From Sebastes aleutianus (taxonomy: Eukaryota; Chordata; Actinopteri; Perciformes; Sebastidae): a stretch of DNA of 64,000 nt. This document shows positions 25,301-40,241 of the stretch, in pieces; position 1 is the stretch's first letter; the number at the start of each line of letters is the position of its first letter. The notes below the pieces were generated by a model. The model made no database searches, was not told the DNA's origin, and saw nothing but the letters and a program-made list of their open reading frames with translations. Both the position numbers and the translations under genes were made by a program. Location of the stretch: the NCBI GenBank assembly GCA_916700875.1, contig CAKAKS010000210.1:62001-126000 (forward strand), read 5' to 3'.

Positions 25301-28300
25301 CTGTCCAGCAGCTACCAGAGACTAACGGACGCCTGCCGGGGATTACTGGCCATCATGTTCCCCCTCAAATACAGGTGGGTTTCCACTCCTCGGTCTTCAG
25401 TTCTCTCTCTGGCTGTTCCTGCTTTATTTCAGGTCACGTCTGGTCTAATATCTAATGAATAAAGCAGAGTAGAGCAGGATGGGTTTAGCTGACTGCAGAT
25501 GTGCTAAACCTCTTCCTGTTTGTGTCCCCTTTTCAGCTTCACCTACGTTCCCATCCTGCCGGGGAAACTCCTAGAGGTCCTGAGCACCCCCACCCCCTTC
25601 ATCATCGGCGTCAATTCATTCTTTCGTTCGGAGACGCAAGAATTGGTGAGTTCTGCTGCTGTAAGTTTGGATAAGATGAAGTGAACTTTATTGGTTGTGA
25701 GTGAAAAATGCATCACACAGAGAGACAATCACATGTTCACACATACAGATAAAGAGACGTAGGGAGTGTGTTGTCTCAACAACAGCACCTCTGCTCAGCT
25801 GTGGGACAGAAACGTGATTTAATAAAAGCAAAGTTGAATGTGTTGTTCCATAGTTTAATAAACTTGATGAAGGAACCCTGTAATATACTAACATATACCC
25901 GCCTTAGCTACTCTGACATGATCTGAGTTTTGATTACAATGGAGAGAAGGTTTCATATAAACTCTCACTGACCCATTAAGCAATGGTTCATCTGTCTTTT
26001 TTAATAAACCTGCCTATCTCTGGAGACTCTTTACAGACCTTGCCAAGATAAATGATACCAACATATACATGACAATAATTACTGTCCAGATCTCAGGATG
26101 AAATAATCTGTTATTAAAGCTTGATGAGAGTGTAATGAACCGTCCGACCGCGGGCTGCCCTGATGGATTCATTGTCTCGCATCACAAGGAGACACTGTGT
26201 TTTGTACAGTAGTCAACATGCCCGTTATAAATGTAGGAGCAGCCGTTGGGGTCAGGGGTCAGAGGTTATCCTTTGGGCAGCCTTTCCCGCCGTCTGCAGT
26301 GAAATGGGACTCTGTTTGCTTGTTTGATGGCGAAGCGTCCTGTAATGAGCAGCTGTCGACAGAGACGACTTTGTTCGTCTCTGCGTTTTGTCTTTCAGTA
26401 TCACGCTGCTGTTCTTTTATCAGCAGTCTCGGGAGATGAAAAGTGTGTTTATGTGTGTTTTCAGTTGGACGTGATCATCGCTGACCTGGACGGCGGCACG
26501 GTGACCATCCCCGAGTGTGTCCACATCTCCCTGCTGCCTGAGCCGCTCCTCCAGCAGATCCAGACCGCGCTCTCCATGGTAAGAGCTGCAGCCTAAACTC
26601 TGTCTGAACACATCCCATAATAATTACACACACTACTACTAGTGAGCACTGGGAAGTCTCATTAACATCCAGTGGGTGGTTTCTACTAAGCAGTAAATTC
26701 CCCAGTGGTGGTTTATGGGTGGAGATGCCAGGAAGCTCTTGAAGGATTGTTTTCCTCCTTTTTTCTTTGCATTACTTTTACAGGTTGATTTTATTTATTT
26801 TATTTATTTTATTTATTTTATTTATTTTATTTATTTATTTTATTTATTTTATTTATTTTATTTATTTTATTTATTTTATTTATTTAATTTTTAATTTTTT
26901 CATTTGTTTTGTTGGTTGAGGCTAAGTTTATTTATTTTTTTAATTGTTTTTATTTCTTTTATTACATTCTTTTTTCTTTGCATTACTTTTTCAGGTTAAG
27001 TTTTTATTAATTTTATTAATTTTATTTATTTTATTTATTTTATTTATTTTTTACATTTGTTTTGTTGGTTGAGGTTAAGTTTATTTTTATTTATTTTTTT
27101 TTTAATTATTTTTTTTATTACATTTTTTTTTTTTAAATTAAGTTTAGTGCAACTTTTGGATGTTTGTAAAAGATAAAAACAAAAAAACCTGTATAAAAAA
27201 CATTACAAATCTTCTCCGTCTCTCTAAATGAAATTAGAAATCACATACAGTAAAACATGTTCAGTGGTTTCAGAGAGTATTCTTCACTTTTTTGCACATT
27301 TTATCATGTTGCAGATTTAATTTTAAACGGATAAAATTGCCATTTTTTGCCCATCAATTAAACACTGAATAACGCATAACGACAAAGTAAAAAACATGTT
27401 TTTAGAATTTTTTGCAAATTTATTAAAATTCAAAAACGTATTCAGTACTTTTTAGAAGCCCCTTTGGCAGCCAGTTACAGCTTTGAGTCTTCTTAGGTAA
27501 GTGTCTACAAGCTTTGCACACCTGAATTTGAGAAGTTTATCCCGCGCTTAAAAATTGCATCTCAATAAAGTGTGCAAAAAGTGAAGTAAAGGGCTCTGAA
27601 TCGTTTAAGTTTCAGTTAAGTCTTGTGTGTTTTTATTTTGGGATTTAGTTTCATTTTAAGTGGTTAGATCACCCTCACACACACACACATACACATAGTA
27701 AAGAATGTCCTAGGTACTATTCCTGCACGGCACTAATTGTGTTCATATCAAACACTTCAGATAACACCAGCTCGTATCAACCACTTTACTGCATCCTGCA
27801 GCTTCAGCCCCTTCCAGTATCCCAGTATCCCAGTGCCAGCCCATTCTGAGAAACGCTTTCTGAAGTGTGTAAACAGCTTCCTCGTTATCGTATTGATATC
27901 TACATGAATGTCTTTCCTGCTTCCCTTTTGTTGCTACTGTTTACTGTTGGTACGTTTCATAACGAACGTGGGATGATCCTGTAAAACAGTGGTACGTGTT
28001 GTATCAGGTGTGTGGATCACAATGGAGCTGCTGCAGGAAGTCGCCCTCAAGTTTATGATCAATTTACTGGATAAACTGGTTATGATCGCGTGTAGAACAT
28101 AATAAGGAATAATGGGTCTGGTCTCAGATAGACTCCTGACAGTTTTTAGGGTGACATCATGTTGACAATGAGCAGCGCTATGATCCACTCAGCTGTCGTC
28201 GTGCTGCTCTGCACGTGCTGCAGACTCGTAAACGGTCTAGTGATGATGACACTGTTTGTTTACAGAATTATACAGAGCTCATAAAAAGTATTCACTCCCC

Positions 28301-31300
28301 TTAACTTCTTCATGTTTTATTCTTTTACTGCATTGAATTAACAATGTTATGTGATCAGGATTTTATGACACCGATTGCCAGAAAACCGAGAGAGTCCACA
28401 GCCACATCAGTATGCTAACATCCAGTAGAGATATGTCAGTCTAGACCAAAGTGGACCGACCGACTGACTGACCTTTCCATCCCTAGAGACATGCTGCTAC
28501 ACCAGCATGGCTATAAACTACTCTTTAATGTCAAATTGAGAACAAATCTCCACAGAAGAAAAGAAAAATACAGAGAACATTTATTTTCCAGCAAGACAAC
28601 AACCCCAAACGTGAAGCCAAAGCTACACGTCAATGTCCTGGACATTTGTTGTTCTCTTACTGTCTCAATAGAGAGCTGCAGGAATGAGTCCTAAAACCTG
28701 GAGATGAGTTAGCATTTTAGCACTTCAGACCGGTTCCCTCGTCTGGAAGTCAATGGGTTTTTAGTTAGATGCCTGAAATGAAAGAAAAATTAAGAAGATG
28801 AAGAGATTTTAACGTTTTGTTCTACGATATAAAATACGTCAGTAAATACCCCACTGGTGAATTTTGAAGCCTTTATGTGTCTTAAATAAGGCGGTTGCTA
28901 ACAAGTGGCTAAATGAGACGACGAAACGTCATCACGCCGACTTGCGCTCATGCAACCGTGGTGTAGTTTGTTTGTAGCCTAACGTTAGCTTTTGACTTCT
29001 GGCGATTGCATTCACACTTCAAAAATCATAAAAGTGGTGTTCATTAGTGGAGATTATCTTGCTGAACAAAACGTGTAAGTATCATAAACGTGTGTGCTAT
29101 AGAGCTTATTTTCTGCAATAATTCAAAACCCAATGAAACAATCCCATTGGCTTTTTGTCGAAATGAAGAAAAATTGCAGTGTCCATATTGTGCAAAGTTG
29201 ATACCACCTGTCTACTGAGACTCTAATAAACATTTTTGGCCATAACTCAAGAATTCATATGCTAATTATTACAATTAACCACAAATATCTGACAGGATAA
29301 AATGACGAGGTGATGATATTTTGGACAGACATGGATGCAAACTGACACTTGACTGGTTGGCGAAGGCGTACTCTACAACCGCAAGTTCATTTTATCTTTT
29401 TATATTCAGAGACATTTGTAGAAGTGTTTGCATTTTAATTCACAGAAACTCAATATTGTAAAACAGTAAACATGAAACCATTAAAGTTAAAAACCAAAAA
29501 CAATCCATGTTTATAAGAAGTGGATTGCTTCTCGTCAGTTGCGGGAAAATCCTCCTCACGTGTGTTATGATGCCGAGTCATCCCTTCCTGATAGTCCAGT
29601 TTGTTTGCAGCTGTTGTGATTGCAGTCACGTTTTTCAACATGATGACTCACTTTATTAGGATTATTATCTCTCTGTATGAAATATAACTGATGAGTTTCT
29701 GGTAAAAGTTTGGCACAAACCAGAGAACAGTTTCCCCCTCTGTGCTGGTTGCACAGCGTTGGAGTTCTTGGAGATGTGATGATGTCACCGAGGCAGAGGG
29801 TAGCATGTGTTTATTTGGAGCTGGCATCCACTGCTGTGTCTGTCTCTGCTCCAGTGTGTATTTGGATGCTGTTGAGGAGCCAAAAGTTTGGGAATCGATC
29901 ACGTTCTTCCCACGCACTCTCGCTCGTATTTGAAATATTTGCGCTGTAAGAAATGTCCTGTTTTTGTTACTTTAAGAAAATAGAAGCTGAAGATGCAGCC
30001 TCTCTGTCTGCAGACGGGATCTGTAAGCCCAGTTTAAGAACTGTTGTCCCACTAAAATATTGTGTACAATCCCAACATCAGCATATTTTCTCCCACCATC
30101 AGCTGTGTGTCAAAGTGTCCTCAGGCGGACGCTGAACCTCGACACACTGACCGGGGCCGCTGCTGAGACCGAGAATTCCTGAGATGACTCAAAATACATC
30201 GGATCTAATAAAAAAATAGTTTTCTTGTGAAACTTAGAGATCATCCCACATGTTTTTGTGTTCTGGGCTGTTTGTGTCACTGGTTGCTCCGTGTGCTTTA
30301 TGGCTTCTAACCTGGAGACTCTTGTGTGTTGTGGTCCTTGCTCTGCATTGATGGAATGAGAGCTGGGAACAAGTTCACTGGGTTATGGGACTTTGTCCTC
30401 AGCCAGCAGGGCTGTGTGTACGGACGCCAACACAAGATTTATAAACTGGACGGTTGTAGCTCCAATTGAGCAGGTTTCAGTTTCTCCAATCGAGCAGTGG
30501 AGTGCTAATAATGACCCAAACAAACCCAAAAGTATCATAGGTGTGGGACTGACCTCCCTCCCTGAAAGAGACACTAGAGAGAGAGACAGGATAACTGCAA
30601 AGCTTTATAACTGATCGTGGGGTTTGGGTAGCGGGTCTTTAATCAGTTGCATTGTGTGGAAAACGTTCCCCTGGAAATGTAACAGCTGGTTTGGATGAAG
30701 GCTACGGGAACGATGATGCTGAAGATTGTTGGGCAGCAACCGTGAATCAGGGCTTAGCTGCTGAGCTCTCCTTACACATCAGCTGGATGGACTTTCATGT
30801 AATGGCCTGACACTGAAGGCTATTCAATATTTGTTGATGGTTTCTGGATATGTTGGCCATATTCAAAGGGACCTTGACCTTTGACCTCCAGATATGTGGA
30901 TGTAAATGGGTTCTATGGGTACCCACGAGTCTCCCCTTTACAGACATGCCCACTTTATGATAATCACATGCAGTTTGGGGGCAAGTCATAGTCAAGATCT
31001 GATCTGATAGACGTACCTGGTAAGTTTCTGCTACTAGAAGTCACCAGATTTCTCTCAGGGGTCGACTCCGTTACCCAGAATTCCACTGATGCAGCAGCTA
31101 GGAACAAGCTACAGTAGAGATAAGTGTAGTACTGTAGATAGTGACTGATGGTGGCTTCATGTGTTGTTGTTGTAGGTTTTGGATCCAGAGCTGGAGATGG
31201 CTGATCGGGCCTTTCCCCCGCTCTCCACCCAACCCGCCGCACTCAAGATCCAGGTAAGACACTTTTTAATTATGTCTCTATATTATCTTTCTTGTGAGAA

Positions 31301-34300
31301 GTAAAGTCACAATGAAACATTCTGGGCATTAACTTCAAGAGGCAACACTTTATAATAGACAGCATGATGAATTACTGCAATCTGAGACGTCTCCAGAGTA
31401 AACTATTGTTACAGCCAGACTAAAACTGTTGTCTAAAGGGGGCAGATTTAGTCAAACGTCTGAACACTCTTGCTGCTCTTAGAGATCTGATGTCTAACTA
31501 GCAAAAACAAAAATGTAACTGGATTAAATCTGCAGGTCCAGGATTCATGAAGTTCTTCAGACTCTGTGTACTGTTCAGTTCCTTACTCCGTTATTCCTTC
31601 AGTTTTGGTGTGTGACTGTGTGTGTGTGTATGTGTGTGTTTCAGGATAAGGAGATCCGGGGAATCTTCCTGTGGCTGTTCGCTCGGCTCTTCTATGGCTA
31701 TCGCTGGTGTTTACACATCATCCGCATTCACCCAGAACCAGTGATCCGCTTCCACAAGGTCTGTAAACAATACTGCATATGATAACATCTGTGTGTTCTA
31801 AAGAGAAAGAGTGACTGCGGCAGTAGGCGGTATATCTTTTTGCATCAAATTCTATAATAACCTTTCAGCATATTGTAAAGATATAGAGAAAACTAGACTT
31901 GTAGCGACTACTATCAGTTAAAAAGCCACTAAGAGGCTGAAGTAGGACTACAAAAAGTCCAAAACGGGAGACTTTGGACAATCACAGGTCGTCTCAGAGA
32001 GAAAGAGAGCGTTCCTATTGGGTGTTTATTCAACGGAGGCAGCTGTCAATCACTTACAAACTCCGATCAAACGGTCAAACTAGGCAGCGCTGATCAAATA
32101 TGAATCAATATTCTGTTACTGTAATGCCTATTTCTCTTCTCAAATGTTTTCAGAATCATCTTGTAGTGAACCGTTTAGCTGTGAAACGAGAAAGACATCA
32201 GTAATAGTAACGTGTATTTTTCCAACAGGCTGCCTTCCTCGGTCAGAGGTCGCTGACGGAGGAAGACTTCCTCATGAAGGTGTTGGACGGCATGGCGTTC
32301 GCAGGCTTCGTGTCAGAGAGAGGGCCTCCTTACAGAGCCACCGACCTGTTTGATGACGTGAGTCTGCGTTGCAGCACATCGTGCACGGCTGTCTGTCACT
32401 GTTTGACTTTAGTATGTAGAACATAACGTGGCTCAGGTATGAAAGGCCTGTCCTGTTTCCACAGCTGGTGGCCAATCACGGGGAGCGGATACGACAAGAG
32501 GAGACCTGTCCACACAAAGTCATGAACCACGTCAAGGAGCTGGCTGAGCAGCTCTTCAAAAACGTATGTGCTCTAATGAAATTGAATACTTATTACTTAT
32601 CTTTAATTCCGCTGTTTTCCTGTTAGTCCACTTTCTTTCTCACCAGTTTCCTTTCATGAGACTCTCTACTCTCTCACTGTTTTGGCCCAGTATCTTTCTT
32701 AACGTTTCTTCTTCCCTCCCTGTCTCTAATAACTAACATCATGAGACATATCCTTGTCTCTTAGAGCTCTTTTTTTTGTTCAGTTCGCTTCTTTGTTTTC
32801 CTTATCTCACCAGTTTTCCTCTTCTTTATTCTTTCTCCTCCCTGCAGGAGAATCCTTACCCCGCCGTGGCGATGCACAAAGTCCAGCGGCCGTCGGAGAA
32901 CAGCCAGAACAGTGCACAGAATCAGACGCCGTTCCCCTCGCTGGACGACGTGGCGGTGCAGCTCTTCATCGACCACGCTGCCGCCAAGCTCAAGACGGCA
33001 CCTCCCGTGGTCAAGGCGGAGGTCAAGGGCATGGTGCCATCTGGGCCCCCACTGGGTGAGCTGGGCGGGAGAGGACTGGGACTGTGTTGGATCATTTGAA
33101 ATAAGAAGACGTGCAGTTGTAAAGTGTAAAATGTGCAGCAGTGAAAATGGCATCGGTTAGACAGAAGGTGGTAAACACTTGACAAAAGTTTGTTGAAAGG
33201 CAGCGGGTGTTGGGTTAACACCAACTTTAATACCTCCACTTTCACCCTCAAACTTCCTGTGCGAACTCCTCACCCCGACAGTCTGTCTCACAGTGTGGGT
33301 TTAATGGGGTTGAGTTCTGTGCCGCAGTGATGAATGAGTGTCTGATCAACTTCTCCCCACGTCTCCGCAGGAGACACCGTGGACAGGAACGGCCACGTGA
33401 TGGCCAACAGCGCCCGCAGGCTGGAGGTGGTCAGGAACTGCATCACATACATCTTTGAGAACAAGATGCTGGAGGCCAAGAAGGTAAGAGTGACACATTC
33501 CTGATGCATGACCAGACTGACTGAGGAGAGTTCCCTACAGAACGTTTGGTGAACTCTATCACAAACACACTGCATACCCACTTAGCAGAAACAAAACAGT
33601 TCATTTTTGATTTTGTGTGTGATTGAGCTATCGTGCTTGTTCTCCTCCTCTCCTGTCCAGTTAATGCCGGCTGTACTGCGGGCGTTGAAGGGTCGGGCAG
33701 CCCGGATTTGTTTGACCCAGGAGCTCAATCAGCACGTCCTCCAGAACCGAGCGGTGCTGGATGACCAGCAGTTTGACTACATTGTCCGAATGATGAACTG
33801 CACCTTACAGGTGAGCCTGCAAATACTAGAATACCATTAGAATCAATGGTATGGTATAAAAAAAAAACTGCCCTAAACTGCTGTTGAAAATGGAAGCATG
33901 GCAGGAAAACATCGAGATAAACTCAAAGTACGGCTGAGGCTGATGGGAATGTCATGTCAGTTTTGCAGGTATTTGGTTTATAAACCAAAGTATTACTAAG
34001 TAGTAAAGTATTATTTAAGTACAAATTGCAGTTTTGAAGTGATGGTGGTGCTAGAGGAAAAGTCACAGGCCCAGGGGCCCTACAAAATGTCAAAGTCATG
34101 TACCAGCCAGGAACACACTTAAAATGACCACAAAGAGACTCAAAACAACTACAAACAGACACAAAGCAACTACAAACAGACACAAAGCAACTACAAACAG
34201 ACACAAAGCAACTACAAAGAGACACAAAGCAACTACAGATAGACACAAAGCAACTACAAAGAGACACAAAACAACTACAAAGAGACACAAAGCAACTACA

Positions 34301-37300
34301 AAGAGACACAAAGCAACTACAAAGAGACACAAAGCAACTACAGATAGACACAAAGCAACTACAAAGAGACACAAAACAACTACAAACAGACACAAAGCAA
34401 CTACAAAGAGACACAAAGCAACTACAGATAGACACAAAGCAACTACAAAGAGACACAAAACAACTACAAACAGACACAAAGCAACTACAAAGAGACACAA
34501 AGCAACTACAGATAGACTAACAATGACTACAAATAGACTCAAAACAACCACAAAGAGACACAAATTGACCACCAAGAGACACAAAGCAACTACAAAGTGA
34601 CACTGACCTACTACAAAGAGACTCAAAACAACTACAGAGACTCAAAACGACTACAATGAGAAACAAATTGACCACGAGAGACACAAAACAACTACAAAGA
34701 AACACAAAATGACTACAAAGGGACTCAAAATGACTACAAAAAGAGGCTAAACTACTATAAAGTATGTGTGAGTCTTGCTCCTACAGCATGTAGGAGAGGT
34801 GGTGGGGCATTTTGCTGTCTGTCTCATAATCCGCCCATGACTTAAGTCATCACTATTCATCCTGGCATGGCTAAAACAAAATGACAATTAAAAAAACTAA
34901 CTTTGACTTGAGTTTTTACTGCCAAAAAGAATCACATCTGTAATTTCAGCTGGACTCTAATGCAGTTGTGTTTTAGGTGTCACATCATTCATTGCTTCTC
35001 TGTTTCTGTTCAGGACTGCTCGCATATAGATGAACACGGTATTGCAGCTGCCCTCCTTCCACTGGTCACGGCCTTCTGCAGAGTAAGTTCATATCCAGCA
35101 TCACCAAAGTCATCCCACATTGCCCAAATTCAGCCTTAACCACAGCAAAGAACTCATTAAGCCATTAAAAACCCAGTGTTCCCTCGTCGTGGTGAGGGGA
35201 TTTTGAGGTTGGTGGTGTGTCTTTGTCTGAACATGAGTGCTCCAGTTCTTGTCTCCCTCATAAACATCTGTTTTGTCTGACAGAAAATGGGCGCAGGCAT
35301 CACTCAGTTTGCCTACAGCTGCGTACAGGAGCACATGGTGTGGACCACCATGCAGTTCTGGGAGGCCATGTTCTACAGCGACGTTCAGAACCACATCAGA
35401 GCTCTGTACCTGGAGACGGAGGAGGGGGAGCAGCACAACAACTATGTGAGCATCTCCGTCACACTCAGAGTGAACATGATGAATGATGGTCCTCGGTACA
35501 TCTGCCACCACAGCTTGTAGTCTAATGAGTCAGTGTCCCAGCCTGCTGAGCCGTTTGAGATGATTAATCACTAACGATCTCCTCCTCCTGATTGGTTCTC
35601 AGGAGCAGCACGACGGGGCAGGCGACGGGAGGGAGATCAGCGCCCTGGAGCTGGCGTCTGAGCAGAGCCGGCTGTGGCCGACGCTCAGCAAGGAGTCGCA
35701 GACGGAGCGCGTGCAGAAGGAGGAGAGCACGGTGTTCAGCCAGGCCATCCACTACGCCAACAGGATGAGCTACCTGCTGCTGCCGCTGGACACCAGCAAG
35801 AACCGTCTGCTGAGGAGCTCCGGCCTCGGAGACGTGGAGAGCGTCAGCAACAGCTACGTCACTAACAGGTATGTCACTAACAGGTACGCACAAAGGAATC
35901 AAGGATCTTTGTTTTCTGCTGTGGCGCTTCTCTAAAGCTGGTTGTGTAGATATAGAAACGTAAATGTTCACAGCCGTTGTTCTTTGTCTCGTAGTATTGC
36001 AGGCAGCATGGCGGAGAGCTACGACACAGAGAGCGGCTTCGAAGACGCAGAGAGCTCTGACGTGGCGAACTCCGTGGTGCGCTTCATCAACCGCTTCGTA
36101 GACAAAGTGTGTAACGAGAGCGGCGTCACCAACGAGCACCTGAAGGCTCTCCACACCATGATACCAGGTACGGAGGCGACCAAGACGACCATCACTGATC
36201 TTTCTTTGTTACAACTTCACACCAAAACTTCATCCTCCATCTTTGTCTTTCTGCGCAGATATCGTTCAGATGCACATCGAGACGTTAGACGCAGTCCACA
36301 GGGAGAGTAAGAGACTGCCTCCGATCCAAAAGGTAACCAATTCCTATTTTTACGTCCCCCTGGACAAAGGCCACGCAGAACCCCAGCCAGCCCCGCCCAC
36401 TCCCCTCTCCACCAATCCCTACAGCTCAGACTCACAGTGTCACAGCAGGTACGTCTGTCCGCACAGAGACAGAACCGTGTGACTCACAGCACGCCTTGAG
36501 CAGTGCATGCTGGGTGATTGCTCTCCCTTGTTGTGGTCTCTGTGAGGCTCGGTGGAGCTCAGCCTGGCTGCTGCAGCTCCCCGAGGCCCTGCACAGCTGA
36601 GTGCCTTCAGTCTGAAGGGTGCTGTTGTTATGCTGTGTTCAGACCATGAGCGAAGCTCATTTTTCGTGCGGCGCGATTACATACAAAGTCGATGCAAAGA
36701 GGCGAATTCGCACCGGGCGACGTTGTGTCGTTAATGCCTATCAGCGTTGAGATTATCCTCCTGTTGTCACTGACGTTGTTGAATCAGGAAGGGAGGAAAA
36801 AAGATATTGTAGCTGTCTGTCGATCCAAACTCCATTCAGAAAACTAGCAATTTAAAAGTTGCTTGATTGTCATCTTGCGGACAGACCTGACAAAGCATGA
36901 ATTCCGACTTTTTACTATTCGGCATCATGATGTAGTTATTTCGGCATCCTTTTGATCCGTTTTCAACAACGTCTCTGCCGTATTTATGCCTAGATGATGA
37001 CGTTACGTTGAGTGTTGATGGAGCAGCTACAATGTTAGTATAGCCTAGTCACTGATTGGTCCAAACTCCATTCAGAAAACAAGCATTTTAAAAGTTGTTT
37101 GCTTGTTGTCTTGCGCATAGACCTCACAAAACATGAACTCAGACTTTTTACAAATCGGCATTTTTATGTAGTTCATACTGCAGTAGCGACGTGTGACTTG
37201 CTAGATACAGTCAGTGCAACGGCGCTTTATGTGAATACAGCTCGACATGACGGTGTTTTGGTTTTCTGACATATCTGGGACTTCCACAACATGTACAAAG

Positions 37301-39829
37301 CAGCAACAGAGGTTAAAAAGGTGTTGTATCTATGGAGACAAGCTCCTTCTCCTCTCTGGCGCGTCTAAAGCGTATGAACACAAATGACGCCGGCAGTAAA
37401 GCGAGGTGAAAATTTGCATCGCTCTCGGTCTGAACACGGCAGTAGTCCTGCGTGCAGTGTGTCGGAGAGGGACGGCGGCTGCACTGAGCTTAATGTGACA
37501 TGTTTTGTCATTTCACTAAACACTAGAGAGTGGAACGTGTCTTTCCTCCCTGCCTCCCTGCTCTCACAATGTCCTGTCACCAGGTTCTTTTCTAACATGC
37601 AAGCTCATGTCGTGAGCAGGCGGCATCAGTTCAGCGAGTGGATATGAGATTGTAGGCTGAGCAGAAACACACAAAACATTTGTGTTGCTACTTGCAGCTA
37701 AAGAGCTCTCAGCAGTTTAAATGCCTGCAAAGGAAATTCTGCCCTTTCTCTGCTGTGGGATTGCAGCTGGAGAGCGTGACATGTGTGGCATTAGGTGTTG
37801 CGTAACAGATTAGGAAACAGGTTCACAAAGTTGTAATTCATTTCCTATCAAGAGGTGGAGTTCCTTAGGAAGCTCTCCGGGCCTCACTGGGGGGACAGGA
37901 AGTGATGTAAAGGTCCAGAGGACAAAGCCAGCTGCATGTTTCATACTGTTGGTATTCAGGAATAGCTCAACAGCTTCTACTACAGAGGCCTCTTAGTCTA
38001 AAAATGAGTCCTGTAATAAAGATTTGGATCCTCAAAACAGTCCTTATTTTTTTTATTCTTTCTATGTATTTATCTTTTATCGTTTGTAACATCCTCCCTG
38101 CCAAGATCCCAGCTATCCACATCATGTTGTGTCAGTCAGCCTCTCTGTCATTTTCTGCTCCAAAACCTCCCAAACAGTGCAGGTCATCGAGCCAGTAACC
38201 TCAGCATGGTTGTGTTGAACGCATGAGATTTTGATGAGTGGAGTGGTTGCTGTTTGGTCATGAAATATACAGTGTATGTACTATAACAGTTGCAGCAGGT
38301 GCCACATTTAATTAGTGCAGCATGTTGCCGTTTCATGAATGAATAATGGTAACGAGTATCAGCATCGTGCAGTCGTGTTATCCTGCTGAGCCCAGATAAC
38401 TAAACAGGGTTTCCCACTGGAACACCATGCAGTTTAGAGCAGCTTGTGACCCCTTAAAGGGATAGTTTGGATTGTTTTACTTCTCCATAGTCAGTGTACA
38501 GTAGATGGAGTTTGGAGAAACAGAGAGGAGCAAAGCAATGTACTGCTGTGGACATAGGCAGCAGCTAAACGGATTTTAGACACCTAAAAGAATCAAAATC
38601 AGTTTAAGTGTACGCTATATTTAGAATATTTTCACAGCTTTACCTCGCTGTCAGACAGCCCTTTCTGACGGGGAACTGAAGCTGGTATATAACTGTCTTC
38701 AAAGCCACCAGACTCCATTGACAAAAACAGTAATTTGACCTCTCAGAACACAGGATTAGCTGGTCTACCTCTGCATCGATCGGTTTAGTTTATATGCATT
38801 TATTTTATTTATGCATTTATTAACTTGTGCACTTATTTTTGATAATTTATTTATTTATTAAATATTTATTTATTATTGCACTTATTTTTTTATTTTTGTT
38901 TGTTTGTGTTATTGTGTGACTTTGTTTTTTTAAGGGTTAATTCGGATTCACTAAAGTCACTCAAAAATGCAAACAAACAAAAATAATAAAATAAGTGCAA
39001 AAATAAATAAATAAAAAATAAATAAATAAAAAATAAGTGCAAAAATGTATAAATACAAAAATAAAATAAATGCATATATACATAACCGATCGATAGCCGT
39101 TATACCCATCTATACTCTCGCCAAAGCCACCAGACTCCATTAACAAAAACAGTCATTTTTTAACTCTCAGAACACAGGATTTGCTGGTCTAGCGCCACCT
39201 CGATCGTTTCAGAGTATCATTTAGAGCCTTATCCTGCTAATGTTCTGTAAATCAGACTGGAAATATTTGACTAAAAACATCTTCATGAATATTAAAATGT
39301 CATCATTAACCTCTCCTCCTGTCTCTGTGCAGCCCAAGCTGCTGAGGCCGACGCTGCTGCCCGGTGAGGAGCTGGTGATGGACGGCATGCGGGTCCACCT
39401 GATCCCCGACGGCCGCGAGGAGGCCACGGGGCTGATGGGAGGTCCGCCTCTGCTCCCCGCCGAGGGCGCCATCTTCCTCACCACCTACCGACTCATCTTC
39501 AAGGGCACGCCCAACGACCCGCTGGGTGAGAGAGGATACACACTCAACTGTGAAAGCTTCCATGAGAAGGTCTGTGGGTCCTCTAAACCCTGCTCTTTGT
39601 CTTCCTCCTGCAGTGGGTGAGCAGGTGGTGACTCGCTCGTTCCCCATCGCCTCCCTGACAAAGGAGAAGAGGATCTCAGTCACTATACCCATGGACCAGT
39701 TTGTCCAGGAGGGGCTCCAGCTGCGCTCCTGCACCTTCCAGGTACTCTCACATTCTCAGCTCCTATCACAACCATCCAGTCCCTCTTACAGTACTCTTTC
39801 CTTTTACTGACTGTTCTGTGATTTCACCG

Positions 39830-39867
<38 letters not shown>

Positions 39868-40196
39868 GCTGATGAAGATTGCGTTCGACGAGGAGGTGGC
39901 GTCAGACCTGGCTGAGGTCTTCAGGAAGCACATGCACAAGCTGCGCTATCCTCAGCACGTCCAGGGCACCTTCGCCTTCACCGTGGGTCAGTGTGGGAAG
40001 ATGGTGGTGGAGCACAAGACCAAGGACAAGAACCAGTCGCTCAAGTAAGGAACCGTCCACGTAGAATTTATCAATATTTGTATTATTACCGTTTTTTCTC
40101 CTCCCTTTTTTTGAATACTTTGTTTTTCAATTAACAGTTATTATATCTACATATTACTTTATTTTAGTTCTATTTATTTATATTTATTTATTATTA

Positions 40197-40241
<45 letters not shown>

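Larger units (their letters stand above)
26579..31175 (+). other. sbf1: sbf1 intron 9
   Basis: 4.6 kb intron with a TTTTATTTA tandem repeat (26786-27100), two transposon remnants (27253-27600, 28268-28650) and an element B fragment (30865-31000). Nothing identifiable in 28655-30860. Confidence 0.8.
36333..39332 (+). other. sbf1: sbf1 intron 21
   Basis: 3 kb intron holding MITE A copy 3 (36631-37441), a dispersed repeat (38455-38740) and an AT-rich inverted repeat (38790-39085). The first 116 nt after the donor remain open and are unusually proline-rich (see findings). Nothing recognised in 37445-38450. Confidence 0.8.

Noticed and set aside
33923..34626. Three overlapping long ORFs (158-191 codons) on both strands
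   Set aside because: They are translations of the 21-bp minisatellite, open in many frames because one strand lacks T; they lie in an intron.
35564..36154. 196-codon ORF on the - strand
   Set aside because: Antisense shadow of sbf1 exons 19-20, caused by high GC at third positions.
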